Below, in pieces: positions 8,319 to 17,490 of a DNA stretch of 64,000 bases (position 1 is its first letter; every line of letters begins with the position of its first letter). This DNA comes from Streptomyces sp. Go-475 (GTDB taxonomy: Bacteria; Actinomycetota; Actinomycetes; Streptomycetales; Streptomycetaceae), in NCBI RefSeq assembly GCF_003330845.1, contig NZ_CP026121.1, positions 6,801,501-6,865,500 on the forward strand, given 5' to 3'. The notes under the pieces were generated by a model. The model did no database searches. It had not been told where the DNA came from and saw only the letters and a program-made list of their open reading frames with translations. The position numbers and the translations under genes are program-made.

Positions 8319-9028
8319 ACGGCTTCCTCGACGGCTTCTTCGACATCCCGAGCGACCTCCAGCACAGCTGGCTCGGCCTGATCGGGCTGCACCTGCGCGA
8401 GGCGCTGCTGCCGGTCCTGGCCGGGCTGCTGCTCGCGCTGCCGCTCGCCCAGCTGTGCGTCCGCTTCCGCTGGCTGTACCCGCCCGTGCTCGGCGCCACC
8501 ACCATCCTCTACGCCGTGCCCTCGCTGGCGTTCTTCGTCGTCCTCATCGACTACACCGGCCAGACCGAGCTGACCGTGATGATCCCGCTGGCCGTGTACA
8601 GCCTCGTGGTGCTCGTCCCGGCCATCGTCGACGGGGTGCGGTCCGTGCCGCAGGAGACCCTGGCCGCCGCCACCGCCATGGGCTTCGGACCCGTACGCCG
8701 CTACCTCCAGGTGCAGTTGCCCATCGCCGTGCCCGCCATCATCGCCGGGCTCAGGGTCGCCACCGTCTCCAGCATCTCCCTCGTCAGCGTCGGCACCCTG
8801 ATCGGCAACCAGGGCGCCCTCGGCAACCTGCTCGCCGACGCCCAGAAGTACGACCGGCCCGAACTGGCCGTGAACTCCGTGCTCACCACGGCCGCCCTGG
8901 CGATCCTCTGCGACGCCCTGCTGGTCCTGCTCCGCGTCGCGCTGACCCCCTGGATGCCGAACGGCACCCGCAGGCGCCCGAGGACGGCCGCGCGGCAACG
9001 GCCCGTGCCCGAGGACGTGATCCGGTGA
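8315..9028 (+). CDS. Osmoprotectant ABC transporter permease 1
   Basis: 237 residues with five to six membrane spans and the EAA-loop sequence [21 protein letters not shown]. It belongs to the OpuCB/ProW group of betaine/choline permeases. Starts at GTG 8315, overlapping the ATPase stop by four bases (GTGA). It is followed by a second permease, the common arrangement where two half-size permeases form a heterodimer. Confidence 0.92.
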   Translation: MNGFLDGFFDIPSDLQHSWLGLIGLHLREALLPVLAGLLLALPLAQLCVRFRWLYPPVLGATTILYAVPSLAFFVVLIDYTGQTELTVMIPLAVYSLVVLVPAIVDGVRSVPQETLAAATAMGFGPVRRYLQVQLPIAVPAIIAGLRVATVSSISLVSVGTLIGNQGALGNLLADAQKYDRPELAVNSVLTTAALAILCDALLVLLRVALTPWMPNGTRRRPRTAARQRPVPEDVIR

Positions 9029-9690
9029 ACGTACTGAACTTCGTCCACGCCTTCTTCAGCGACAGCGCCCACTGGCACGGCTACGACGGCATCCCCCAAC
9101 GCCTCCTCGAACACGTCCAGTACTCCGCTCTGGCGCTGGCCCTCGCCGCCGCGATCGGCCTGCCCGTCGGGCTGCTGACCGGGCACACCGGGCGGGGCGG
9201 CAACGCCCTCGCCTTCATCGCCACCGCCGCCCGCGCGCTGCCCAGCTTCGGCCTGCTGGTGCTGATCGTCATCATGATGGGCTTCGGCCTGCTGCCGGTC
9301 ATGATCCCGCTGGTCATCCTCGCCGTCCCGCCGATCCTGGTGACCACCTACGAGGCGGTCCGCTCCGTCGACCCGTCCCCGGTGGACGCCGCCCGCGGCA
9401 TGGGCATGCGCGAATCGCGGATCCTGTTCCAGGTCGAACTGCCCGTCGCCCTGCCGCTGATCCTGAGCGGCCTGCGCTCCGCGGCCATCCAGATCGTGTC
9501 GACGGCCACCATCGCCGCGTACGTCAGCCTCGGCGGCCTCGGCCGGTACATCGTCGACGGGCTCTACCAGCGCGACTACGAGAAGGTCGTCGGCGGCGCC
9601 ACCCTGGTCGCCGTCCTGGCGCTCGTCACCCTCGCGGTGTTCTGGGCGGCGGGCCGCCTGGCCGTGTCACCGGGCGTGCGCCGACGCTGA
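9025..9690 (+). CDS. Osmoprotectant ABC transporter permease 2
   Basis: 221 residues, again OpuCB/ProW-like, with the cytoplasmic loop [20 protein letters not shown] and a final membrane span near the C-terminus. The start is GTG 9025, overlapping the previous stop (TGA 9026-9028). Although the same frame stays open far upstream, that part is only a shadow of the first permease. Partner of permease 1 in the membrane channel. Confidence 0.92.
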   Translation: MNVLNFVHAFFSDSAHWHGYDGIPQRLLEHVQYSALALALAAAIGLPVGLLTGHTGRGGNALAFIATAARALPSFGLLVLIVIMMGFGLLPVMIPLVILAVPPILVTTYEAVRSVDPSPVDAARGMGMRESRILFQVELPVALPLILSGLRSAAIQIVSTATIAAYVSLGGLGRYIVDGLYQRDYEKVVGGATLVAVLALVTLAVFWAAGRLAVSPGVRRR

Positions 9691-9769
9691 GACCACCCGG
9701 GCAGGTCTGTAAGAAACCGTGACCAGGCCGCCCTTGACTGACCGTAAAGCGGCTGGATTGGATCGGTGG

Positions 9770-10726
9770 ATGACTTCTACCGCGAAGAGCAGCTGGTCCA
9801 GGACGAGGCACACCGGCGCGGCGGCCGTCGCGCTCACCGCCGCGGCGGCGCTGCTCGCGGGCTGTTCGTCCGGCGACACCTCCGACAACCCCCTGGCGGG
9901 CGAGAAGGCGAAGGCCGGCACCGTCGTCGTCGGCTCCAACAACTTCGCCGAGAGCACCCTGCTCGCCGACATCTACGGGGAGGCCCTCAAGGCCAAGGGC
10001 ATCAAGGTCACCTACAAGCACAACATCGGCAGCCGCGAGACGACGTACGGCCTGATGAAGAACGGCTCCGTCACCGTGCTGCCGGAGTACAACGGCTCGC
10101 TGCTGGCCTACCTGGACCCCAAGGCCGAGCAGAAGTCCGCCGAGGCGGTCAACGAGGCCGTCAAGGCCAAGCTGGACAAGAACCTGACGCTGCTGCAGTC
10201 CTCGCCCGCCGAGGACAAGGACTCGGTCACCGTCAACGCCCAGACCGCGAAGAAGTACAAGCTGACGTCCTCCTCCACCCTCGCGGACCTCAAGGACGCC
10301 GCGCCGGACCTGGTGATCGGCGGTTCGCCCGAGTTCCAGACCCGGCACCAGGGCCTGGAGGGCCTGAAGTCCGTGTACGGCCTGGAGTTCAAGTCCTTTA
10401 AGGCGCTCGACGCGGGCGGCCCGCTGACCCAGGCGGCGCTGACCCGGAACACCGTGCAGGCCGCGGACATCTTCACCACGGACCCGACCATCGTGAAGGA
10501 GAAGTTCGTCGTCCTGAAGGACCCGGAGAACCTCTTCGGGTTCGCCAACGTGACCCCGCTGGTCCACAAGGACGGCCTGCCGAAGGAAGGCGCCGACGCG
10601 CTCGACGCCGTCTCCGCCAAGCTGGACACGAAGACGCTCCTGGAGCTGGACGCGCAGGTGCAGTTGGAGAAGAAGGACCCGCTGGACGTGGCCAAGGCGT
10701 GGCTGAAGCAGGCGGGTCTGGCCTGA
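9770..10726 (+). CDS. Osmoprotectant ABC transporter substrate-binding lipoprotein
   Basis: 318 residues. The signal peptide ends in the lipobox LLAGC (Cys at about residue 33), so the mature protein is anchored outside the membrane. The body is an OpuAC/ProX-type binding protein: VGSNNFAESTLLADIYGEALKAKG at the front, GSRETTYGLMKNGSV, and PEYNGSLL, a segment found in the quaternary-ammonium-binding group. I start at ATG 9770 because it gives a clean lipoprotein signal; GTG 9719 would add 17 polar residues. It closes the operon, 79 bases after permease 2. A short inverted repeat (CCCGGCC 10757-10763 with GGCCGGG 10787-10793) may act as a weak terminator. Confidence 0.92.
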   Translation: MTSTAKSSWSRTRHTGAAAVALTAAAALLAGCSSGDTSDNPLAGEKAKAGTVVVGSNNFAESTLLADIYGEALKAKGIKVTYKHNIGSRETTYGLMKNGSVTVLPEYNGSLLAYLDPKAEQKSAEAVNEAVKAKLDKNLTLLQSSPAEDKDSVTVNAQTAKKYKLTSSSTLADLKDAAPDLVIGGSPEFQTRHQGLEGLKSVYGLEFKSFKALDAGGPLTQAALTRNTVQAADIFTTDPTIVKEKFVVLKDPENLFGFANVTPLVHKDGLPKEGADALDAVSAKLDTKTLLELDAQVQLEKKDPLDVAKAWLKQAGLA

Positions 10727-10850
10727 CCGCGCCGCCCGTCACGATGCGGTAACGGGCCCGGCCGGATCCCGAGGGGACCGAACGCGGGCCGGGGGTGGGG
10801 CGTCACAGGGACGGAACCATCCCCGGTCACCGCGAACCCCTGGGAGCGTC

Positions 10851-11777
10851 ATGCGCACCGACATGACCCGCACGGCCCGCCTCCTCCTCGTCCTCGCCCT
10901 GTCCGCCGCCGCGGCCGGTGCCGCCGCGGGGTGCGGCGCGGCGGAGACCGGCGGCACGCAACCGGACCCGCGCACGCCGCGCTCCGACGACCGCACCCCG
11001 CGCTCCGACGACCGTGCCCAGCAGGTCGCCGAGGCCTGGGACGGCTCCCCGGCGGCCGCGCGGTGGCGCGCGGGCTACCACCCCATGGGGCCGGTCGTCC
11101 ACTTGCCCGGGAACGGCGTCCCGCGCGACGACGCCGACCGGCGCGCCTACGACATCGGCAACTTCGACCTGCGGGGGAAGCTCCCCGCCGCGCCGGGCGG
11201 GAGCGGACGAGTGACCTGGCGGAGCGGAGGCTCCCTCACGATGCCGCTCATGGACGCCGAGCAGGTCTACGAGACCCTGGACACCGCCGACAGCCCCGGA
11301 CCGCGCCTGACCGTGACAGGGGCGAAGCTGGGCGAGATGACCGTGGCCACCAGCCGCGGCCCGGCGACCGTCCCCGCCTGGCTGTTCACCCTGGAGGGCT
11401 ACGACAGTCCCCTCGCACGCGCCGCGGTGAGCCCGTCCGAGCTCCCGAAGCCGCCGATCCGGCCGCTCGGGCAGAACGTGCCCACCGACGTGCTGGCGCC
11501 GCTCGGCGGCCTGACCGAGGTCGCCGCCGACGGCCGGTCCGTCACCGTGCTGGCCCACCACGGCTCCTGCGACGACGGCCCCGTCGTGGACGTGCTGGAG
11601 ACGGACGGCAGCGTCGTGCTGTCCGCCGCCGTGACGGGCGTCGAGGACGGTCCCTGCACGAGTGAACTGCGCGGCGAGGAGATGACGGTGAAGCTGGCCG
11701 GGCCGGTCGGCGACCGCGTCGTCCTGGACGCGTTCACCGGCCGCCCCGTGCCGTACACCGACCGGCCCGGGAGCTGA
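10851..11777 (+). CDS. Putative secreted lipoprotein, function unknown
   Basis: 308 residues with a signal peptide ending at AAAGC (Cys about residue 28), so predicted to be a membrane-anchored lipoprotein. After the signal there is a charged duplicated stretch: an RTPRSDD sequence occurs twice in tandem. I do not recognise the fold; the segment VPAWLFTLEGYDSPLARAAV and the later beta-rich part with two cysteines (GSCDDGPV, GPCTSEL) suggest a small extracytoplasmic beta domain with one disulfide. ATG 10851 follows GGGAGCGTC. The gene runs convergent to the conservon, ending 10 bases from cvnD, and is not obviously part of an operon. Confidence 0.8.
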   Translation: MRTDMTRTARLLLVLALSAAAAGAAAGCGAAETGGTQPDPRTPRSDDRTPRSDDRAQQVAEAWDGSPAAARWRAGYHPMGPVVHLPGNGVPRDDADRRAYDIGNFDLRGKLPAAPGGSGRVTWRSGGSLTMPLMDAEQVYETLDTADSPGPRLTVTGAKLGEMTVATSRGPATVPAWLFTLEGYDSPLARAAVSPSELPKPPIRPLGQNVPTDVLAPLGGLTEVAADGRSVTVLAHHGSCDDGPVVDVLETDGSVVLSAAVTGVEDGPCTSELRGEEMTVKLAGPVGDRVVLDAFTGRPVPYTDRPGS

Positions 11778-11787
11778 CGCCCTCGGC

Positions 11788-12372
11788 TCAGGCCTGCACC
11801 GCCGACGCGATCAACTGGTCGATCAGGGCGATCAGCACGTCCCGGCACGACTCCCGGTCCCGCGCGTCGCACAGCAGCACCTGTACGTGCTCCGGCACGG
11901 CGAGCGCCTCACGGATGTCCTCGGGCGGGTAGGGGTGTTCGCCGTGGAAGCCGTTGACGCCCACGACGAACGGGATGCCCCGGCGCTCGAAGAAGTCGAT
12001 CGCGGCGAAGCTGGACTCGGGTCTGCGCACGTCGACCAGGACCACCGCGCCGAGCGCGCCGAGGGCCAGGTCGTTCCACATGAACCAGAACCGCTGCTGC
12101 CCCGGCGTACCGAACAGGTAGAGCACCAGGTCCTGGCTGATGGTGATGCGGCCGAAGTCCAGGGCCACGGTGGTGGCCCGCTTCTCCTCGATGCCGTCGA
12201 GGTCGTCGACGCCCAGACCGGCCATGGTCAGGGGTTCCTCGGTGCGCAGCGGGACGATCTCGCTGACCGACCCGACCAGGGTGGTCTTGCCGACGCCGAA
12301 GCCCCCGGCGATGAGGATCTTGACCGTGTCGGGTGCCGTGTGCGCGTCAGTGGCGGGGTCAGAGCCGGCCAA
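11788..12372 (-). CDS. cvnD: Conservon GTP-binding protein CvnD
   Basis: 194 residues, a small Ras-like GTPase. The P-loop is GGFGVGKTT, the G3-like motif is FGTPGQQRF, and the VVGVNGFHG segment stands where G4 (NKxD) would be. This is the CvnD member of the Streptomyces conservons, thought to work with a membrane histidine-kinase-like protein in a G-protein-like complex. It is the last gene of the operon and overlaps the 3' end of cvnC by 14 bases. Confidence 0.93.
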   Translation of the reverse strand: MAGSDPATDAHTAPDTVKILIAGGFGVGKTTLVGSVSEIVPLRTEEPLTMAGLGVDDLDGIEEKRATTVALDFGRITISQDLVLYLFGTPGQQRFWFMWNDLALGALGAVVLVDVRRPESSFAAIDFFERRGIPFVVGVNGFHGEHPYPPEDIREALAVPEHVQVLLCDARDRESCRDVLIALIDQLIASAVQA

Positions 12373-12718
12373 GGCCGTCCCTCACTTTCTGCAGCAGGTC
12401 CAGGTCCGGAGCGGTACGGGAGACGGGGCGCGGCGGGCGGACGGTGATCCGGCCCGCCTCCAGCAGGTCGCAGAGCAGGATGACGACCACGCTGACCGGA
12501 AGGTCGAGCCGGGCGGCCAGCTCCGCCACCGCGACCGGCTCGGCGCACAGCCGGAGGATCCGGTTGTGCTCGGGCTGCGGCCGGGCCGCCGTGTCGGGCG
12601 GCGGATCGACCGCGGTCACCGTCGCGATGAGCGTGAAGTCCGCACGGCTGGGCCGGGTCCGGCCACCGGTCAGCGCGAACGGCCGTACGAGCCGACCCGC
12701 CGAATCGCCTCCGCCCAC
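12359..12718 (-). CDS. cvnC: Conservon protein CvnC (DUF742)
   Basis: 119 residues. The N-terminal GRLVRPFALTGGRTRPS and the helix-turn-helix-like AELAARLDLPVSVVVILLCDLLEAG are characteristic of DUF742. I place the start at GTG 12718-12716, one base after the cvnB stop, because it leads straight into the conserved segment. A longer version from ATG 12754 would overlap cvnB by 35 bases and add an unconserved proline-rich head. A role as adaptor between CvnB and CvnD is family knowledge, not visible here. Confidence 0.88.
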   Translation of the reverse strand: MGGGDSAGRLVRPFALTGGRTRPSRADFTLIATVTAVDPPPDTAARPQPEHNRILRLCAEPVAVAELAARLDLPVSVVVILLCDLLEAGRITVRPPRPVSRTAPDLDLLQKVRDGLGRL

Positions 12719-12719
12719 C

Positions 12720-13151
12720 TCACACGCCGGGGTCGACGGCGGGTCCGGCCACACCCCGCGGTGCCGCGCTGAGGTGCTCGCCGATCTTCTTCACCAGCAT
12801 GTTCATCTGGTACGCGACCACGCCCACGTCCGCGCCCGGCCCGGTCAGCACGACCAGATGGGCGCCCGGACCGGCGGAGGTCAGGATCAGGTAGCTGTTG
12901 GCCATCTCGATGAGCGCCTGGCGCACCGGACCGCCCCGGAAGTCCATGCTGACGCCCTTGCTGAGGCTCATCAGCCCGGACGCGGTCGCCGCGAGCCGCT
13001 CGGCGTCGTCGCGCAGGAACCCGGTGGACTTGCTGACCACCAGGCCGTCCTCGGAGAGCACCACGGCCTGGTTCACGTCGGCGACCCGCTCCACGAGTCC
13101 GGTCAGCAGCTGGTCGAGCTGGGTGTGCGTGGCGGGGATGGGGCGTGTCAT
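12720..13151 (-). CDS. cvnB: Conservon roadblock/LC7 protein CvnB
   Basis: 143 residues with a roadblock/LC7 fold: LLTGLVERVADVNQAVVLSEDGLVV at the start, GFLRDDAERLAATASGL, then YLILTSAGPGAHLVVL. Roadblock proteins of this type bind small GTPases, here expected to be CvnD. The gene starts 14 bases after cvnA and is followed almost immediately by cvnC. Confidence 0.93.
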   Translation of the reverse strand: MTRPIPATHTQLDQLLTGLVERVADVNQAVVLSEDGLVVSKSTGFLRDDAERLAATASGLMSLSKGVSMDFRGGPVRQALIEMANSYLILTSAGPGAHLVVLTGPGADVGVVAYQMNMLVKKIGEHLSAAPRGVAGPAVDPGV

Positions 13152-13165
13152 TGCGGTGTCCTTCG

Positions 13166-15553
13166 TCAGCGGTCGGCGGGCGGAGTCGAGGGGACCGGAT
13201 CGGCGGCGGCCTGCCGGGGTGGTGCGGGCGTCTCCTGACCGGACGGCGGTTCGGCGTCGTCGTCACGGGCCCGGAGCGTGCCCCGCTGGAAGCCGGCCAG
13301 GGAGGAGGCGGCGGCTTCCGCGGTGAAGTCGTCGAGGGAGCCGTCGTCGCCCGCGGGCGCGGCCTCCTCGCGCAGCTCCTCCACCAGGCTGGTCTGCGGC
13401 ACCCGGCGGGGGAGCGGGGCGAGGCCGTCGCGGCGGGGGATGACCGTGCGGGCGGCGGGCGCGGCGGCGGGGGCCGTGCGGGCCGTGACGAGCGGCCGGG
13501 GCTCGCGGGCGGACGCCGGGCCGCCCTCCGCGGCTTCGGCGTTCCCTGCGACGGCCGTGCCCCGCGGGGCGTCGGTGTCTGTCATGGGTTCCGTGTTCCG
13601 CGCCTCGGGCGCACTGGTGTCCGGGACCTCCCGGACCACGATCTCGTGCGGGATCAGCACGATCGCCGTGGTCCCGCCGTACGGCGACGCGCGCAGGGTG
13701 ACGGTGATGCCGTGCCGGTGGGCCAGCTGGGCGATCACGAACATGCCGAGGCGCAGGTCGTCGGCGAGCGCCACCACGTCGAACTGCGGGGGCACCGCCA
13801 GCTGTTCGTTGAAGGACGCGTAGTCCTCCTCCGACATCCCCAGGCCCCGGTCCTCGACCTCGACGGCCAGGCCCTTGGCCACCATCCCGGCCCGCACGGT
13901 GACGGGGCTCGGGGCGGGCGAGTAGGCGGTCGCGTTGTCGATGAGTTCGGCCAGCAGGTGGATGACGTCGGCCACCGCGGGCGGGGCGACGTACACCTCC
14001 TCCTCGGTGTGCACCTCCACCCGCTGGTACTCGGCGACCTCGCCGACCGCGCCGCGCAGGATGTCGATCAGCGCGACCGGCTCGGTCCAGCTGCGGCCGG
14101 GCCGTTCGCCGCTGACGATGACGAGGTTCTCCTCGTAGCGGCGCAACTGGCTGGCCGTGGAGTCCAGTTCGTACAGGCCCTTGAGGATGTCCGGGTCGGT
14201 GTGCTCGCGCTCCAGCGTGTCGAGCTTGCTCAGCTGGAGGTTGACCAGGTTCTGGCTCTGCCGCGCTATGCCCAGGATGATCTTCTGGAAGCCGCGCCGG
14301 GTGTCGGCGAGTTCGACCGCGGTGTGCACGGCCGTGCGCTGGGCGGTGTTGAACGCCTGGGCCACCTGCCCGAGTTCGTCGTGCCCGTAGTCCAGCGGGG
14401 TCGTCGCCGACTCCGGGTCGACCGTCTCGCCGCGCTCCAGCCGCGCCACCACGTCGGGCAGCCGCTCCTGCGCGAGGCTGACGGCGGCCCGGCGCAGGCC
14501 GCGCAGCCGCCGGGACAGCGAGCGGGTGATCCGCCAGGACATGCCGACGCACAGCAGCAGCGCGAGCAGCCCGCCGGCGCTCAGCAGTGCCGCCTTGAGC
14601 AGCAGGGCGTCGGCCTTGTCGGCGCTGCGTTCGAGCAGTGCCGTCGTCTGCTGCTGAATGAGGCCCGCGTACTGCTCGGACAGCTGGTCCATGGCGGCGT
14701 TCCACCGCTTCTGCGCGTCCGGCAGGGCGATCTTGTCCGGGTCGGCACTGGAGTTGCGGGCCGCCAGCACCTTGTCCTCGACGGACTGCAGCGTCTGCCA
14801 CTCCCGGCTCGCCAGGATGCGCTCGGTCTGCGTCTTGGCGCTGCCCGTCAGCTGCGGCACGACCTGGTCCTGGACCAGCCAGCGCCGCGTGTTCACCAGT
14901 TCCGCGAACTGCACCCAGGCCGCGTCGTCCAGATGCCCCGACGGCCAGGCCAGGGTGAGTTGGGCGTCCTCCCGGGAGACCAGCTCCGCCGCGTGCTCCA
15001 GCGCGACGAGCGGGCCGGCCTGCGAGGTGAGGTCGCCGTCGTCGACCTGGGAGAGCTCCTGGAAGGCGTGGATCTGGTCGTCGACGATCGAGGAGTACTG
15101 GTCCAGCGCCTGCTGCGGGGTGATGTCGGTGGGGTCGTCGACCTGGTCCCGGTAGTACTCCAGGCTGCCCACCGAGCCCAGCACCGAGTACAGCCGGTCG
15201 GAGATGCGCGAGGGCGCCTTCTCGATCGCGTCCGCCTGTCCGACCAGCTTCGCGACGGCCTTGTCGGTCTCCTCGCGCTGCGCGTCGAGCGCGGCCCGGG
15301 AGCCGTGCGGCGAGGCCAGCCAGGCCGCCGACAGGCTGCGCTCCCGCTGCAGCGCGAGCGTGGCGTCGGTGCCCATGGCACCGGTCGACCGGCTGAGCTC
15401 CGTCTGGTCACGCAGCCTGAGGCCCTCCGAGAACATCTGGATCGTCGTCACGCCCCACATCGCGGCGAGGGTGACGCTGGGCACCAGGGCCAGGAGGACC
15501 AGGGAGAGCCGTATGGAACCGAGACGGCGCCGGGCACCTGTCCGTCGAGACAT
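13166..15553 (-). CDS. cvnA: Conservon sensor histidine-kinase-like protein CvnA
   Basis: 795 residues. A first membrane span (about 15-37) is followed by an extracytoplasmic all-helical region of about 270 residues resembling NIT-type nitrate/nitrite sensor domains, a second span near 310-330, a HAMP segment, and a GHKL ATPase domain with the N box LIDNATAYSP and GLGM. The dimerisation region has no standard H-E-x-x-T-P phosphoacceptor motif. The tail of about 160 residues is low in complexity, rich in proline, alanine and glutamate. I start at ATG 15553-15551, preceded by AGGA; an upstream in-frame ATG at 15655 would add 34 residues ahead of the basic start. Head of cvnABCD; no cytochrome P450 (CvnE) gene is attached. 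Confidence 0.92.
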   Translation of the reverse strand: MSRRTGARRRLGSIRLSLVLLALVPSVTLAAMWGVTTIQMFSEGLRLRDQTELSRSTGAMGTDATLALQRERSLSAAWLASPHGSRAALDAQREETDKAVAKLVGQADAIEKAPSRISDRLYSVLGSVGSLEYYRDQVDDPTDITPQQALDQYSSIVDDQIHAFQELSQVDDGDLTSQAGPLVALEHAAELVSREDAQLTLAWPSGHLDDAAWVQFAELVNTRRWLVQDQVVPQLTGSAKTQTERILASREWQTLQSVEDKVLAARNSSADPDKIALPDAQKRWNAAMDQLSEQYAGLIQQQTTALLERSADKADALLLKAALLSAGGLLALLLCVGMSWRITRSLSRRLRGLRRAAVSLAQERLPDVVARLERGETVDPESATTPLDYGHDELGQVAQAFNTAQRTAVHTAVELADTRRGFQKIILGIARQSQNLVNLQLSKLDTLEREHTDPDILKGLYELDSTASQLRRYEENLVIVSGERPGRSWTEPVALIDILRGAVGEVAEYQRVEVHTEEEVYVAPPAVADVIHLLAELIDNATAYSPAPSPVTVRAGMVAKGLAVEVEDRGLGMSEEDYASFNEQLAVPPQFDVVALADDLRLGMFVIAQLAHRHGITVTLRASPYGGTTAIVLIPHEIVVREVPDTSAPEARNTEPMTDTDAPRGTAVAGNAEAAEGGPASAREPRPLVTARTAPAAAPAARTVIPRRDGLAPLPRRVPQTSLVEELREEAAPAGDDGSLDDFTAEAAASSLAGFQRGTLRARDDDAEPPSGQETPAPPRQAAADPVPSTPPADR

Positions 15554-15744
15554 CGTCGTCCTAGGGCGATCAGCGGGGAGCGAGGAACGGGAAAGCGGAA
15601 CGGTCGTGAGGGCTGGGGGACGGGTGCGGGGGTGGTGGCGTGCCGGGCACGGCACATGGGATGCGCAGGATGTTATCCGTACAAGTGGACGTACGGGCCG
15701 GGCCTGACCGAATCTTTGGCGACACCATCACAGGAAAGGCCCGG

Positions 15745-16749
15745 TCACCGGGTCCCCGCGGCGGCGAACCGCGCCACCGCGGACACGTTCGACCGGGTCA
15801 CGAACGCCGGACCGGTGAGCACCGGCGACACCCCGCCGCCGCTGATGTTGCCGTTGGTCCGGTACAGCCACAGGGCGTCCACCGCGAGATAGCCCTGCAG
15901 ATACGGCTGCTGGTCCACGGCGAACTGCACCTCGCCGCGCCGGACCGCCTCGACCACGCCCTTGTCGAGGTCGAAGGTGGCGACCTTCGCCCTGCTGCCC
16001 GCCTGCCGGACCGCCTCGACGGCGCTGAGCCCGTACTGGGCGCCCAGGGTGACGACCTCGTCGATGCTCGAGTCCTGCCGCAGCCGGGACGCGATCGTGG
16101 CGGTCACCGCGTTCATGTCGCTGCCGTCCACGTACAGGTTGTCGGTGTCGCCGCGGAACGTCTTGCGCACTCCGGCGCAGCGGGCCTCCAGCGCCACGTT
16201 GCCCCGCTCGTGCACCACGCACAGGGCGTGCTGGGCCCTCAGGCCGTCCAGCTTGTCGCCGACGGCCCGGCCCGCGACGGACTCGTCCTGCCCGAAGTAC
16301 TCCAGGAGCCCGGTCGGCCGCCAGGCGTCGATACCGGAGTTGAGCCCGACGACGGGTATGCCGGCCGCCTTGGCCTGGGCGACCGGGCCGCGCATCGCCG
16401 CCGGCTTGGCCAGCGTCACCGCGATGCCGTCGACCTTGTCGCGGACGGCGTCCCGCACCAGATCGGCCTGCGCGAGCGGGTCGGCGTCGCCGGCGTACGT
16501 CAGGTCGATGCCGTCCTTCGCGGCCGCCGCCTCGGCGCCCCGGCGCACCAGGTCCCAGAACGCGTCGCCCTTGCCGCCGTGCGTGATCAGGGCGACCTTC
16601 ATCCCGGCGCCGGACGCGCCGGCCGGGTCCGCGTCGTCCCCGGCCGTGCCGAGGAAGGAGCAGCCGGACACGAGCAGGCACACGGCGGACGCCAGGGCCG
16701 CGAGACGGGCGAGTCTCCCGGAGGCGTGCGGCGGGGGAGGAGTGTTCAT
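15745..16749 (-). CDS. Periplasmic-type sugar-binding lipoprotein (RbsB/LacI fold)
   Basis: 334 residues. The signal peptide ends in the lipobox VSGC, giving a surface-anchored lipoprotein. The mature part has the type I binding-protein pattern: KVALITHGGKGDAFW, GIAVTLAKPAAM, GIPVVGLNSG, then VATFDLDKGVVEAV and QFAVDQQPYLQGYLAVDALWLY, as in ribose- and other sugar-binding proteins. The start ATG 16749-16747 is chosen for the signal peptide; the frame is open upstream but the extension is not signal-like. There are no permease or ATPase genes beside it, so it is an orphan binding protein, either serving a transporter elsewhere or acting as a sensor. Its 393-bp upstream gap holds three palindromes. 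Confidence 0.88.
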   Translation of the reverse strand: MNTPPPPHASGRLARLAALASAVCLLVSGCSFLGTAGDDADPAGASGAGMKVALITHGGKGDAFWDLVRRGAEAAAAKDGIDLTYAGDADPLAQADLVRDAVRDKVDGIAVTLAKPAAMRGPVAQAKAAGIPVVGLNSGIDAWRPTGLLEYFGQDESVAGRAVGDKLDGLRAQHALCVVHERGNVALEARCAGVRKTFRGDTDNLYVDGSDMNAVTATIASRLRQDSSIDEVVTLGAQYGLSAVEAVRQAGSRAKVATFDLDKGVVEAVRRGEVQFAVDQQPYLQGYLAVDALWLYRTNGNISGGGVSPVLTGPAFVTRSNVSAVARFAAAGTR

Positions 16750-16859
16750 GAGGGGCGGACCTCGCTGTGCGGCCGAGCAAGAGCAGGAGGAGAGTGCGGG
16801 CGGGTCGCGGGGTGGGCGCCGGCCGGATGACTCTCGCTGGCCCGGAGCCAACCGTGTGT

Positions 16860-16941
16860 GACCACTGGTCGTCAAGTGAGCGGCCACTTGCCGTGAGTTG
16901 ATGCTGCCGCATCGTGATGATCTGTCCGACCGGTCGAACAG
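16860..16941. promoter_or_regulatory. Cluster of three palindromes in a divergent intergenic region
   Basis: Within 82 bases there are GACCA-C-TGGTC (16860-16870), CAAGTG-6-CACTTG (16873-16890, perfect), and a 20-bp near-perfect palindrome CTGTCCGACCGGTCGAACAG (16922-16941, one mismatched pair). The gap 16750-17142 separates the divergent sugar-binding lipoprotein and the ArsR gene. Palindromes of this size are usual for repressor dimers. A TAGACT at 17089-17094 may be the -10 of the ArsR promoter. Nothing else is visible in the gap. Confidence 0.5.
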
Positions 16942-17142
16942 CGGGGTTCCGCTTACGGCTTGCGCGGCACCGCCCCGTACCTCGCGACGTCCTCGTCACG
17001 GACGGTCTGGCCTGCGCTTTCCATACCGTCCGTGCGGTTCGGACGCCACCTGTGCGGCTGACCGAGGAGGGCTCCGCAAGGCCGCGTCTAGACTGGTGCG
17101 GCTCACGGGACGGCAGGGCGCGGTGACAGGAGGGCGGCGACG

Positions 17143-17490
17143 GTGACGGCAGCCGGCAGTGGCTTCGAGGACCCGTCCGCCGACGTGCTCGCCCAGGCGG
17201 CCGCGGCCTTCGGGCTGCTGGCCTCGCCCGCCCGGCTGCACATCGTCTGGGCGCTGGCCCAGGGCGAGAGCGACGTCACCGGGCTCGCGGAGCGCGTCGG
17301 CGGCGCGCTGCCCGCGGTCAGCCAGCACCTCACCAAGCTGAAGCTGGCCGGGCTCGTCCGCTCCCGCCGCGAAGGCCGCCGGCAGGTGTACTACGTCGAC
17401 GACCCGGACGTCGTCGACGTCGTACGGCTCCTGGTCGGCCGGCTCACCGACCGCGCCGCACCCGCGCCCCGCCGCCTCCATGGCCTCTGA
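17143..17490 (+). CDS. ArsR/SmtB-family metal-responsive regulator
   Basis: 115 residues with a winged helix: SPARLHIVWALA, VTGLAERVGGALPAVSQHLTKLKLAGLV, and the wing SRREGRRQVYYV. It lacks the classical ELCVC cysteine box. Possible metal ligands lie in helix 5 (acidic VDDPDVVDVV) and the lone C-terminal histidine (RLHGL). Start GTG 17143 with GGAGGG upstream. Its last eleven bases overlap the P-type ATPase start, so the two are coupled and the ATPase is the obvious target of regulation. Similar ArsR-ATPase pairs are known for Ni/Co and Cd/Zn. Confidence 0.9.
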   Translation: MTAAGSGFEDPSADVLAQAAAAFGLLASPARLHIVWALAQGESDVTGLAERVGGALPAVSQHLTKLKLAGLVRSRREGRRQVYYVDDPDVVDVVRLLVGRLTDRAAPAPRRLHGL

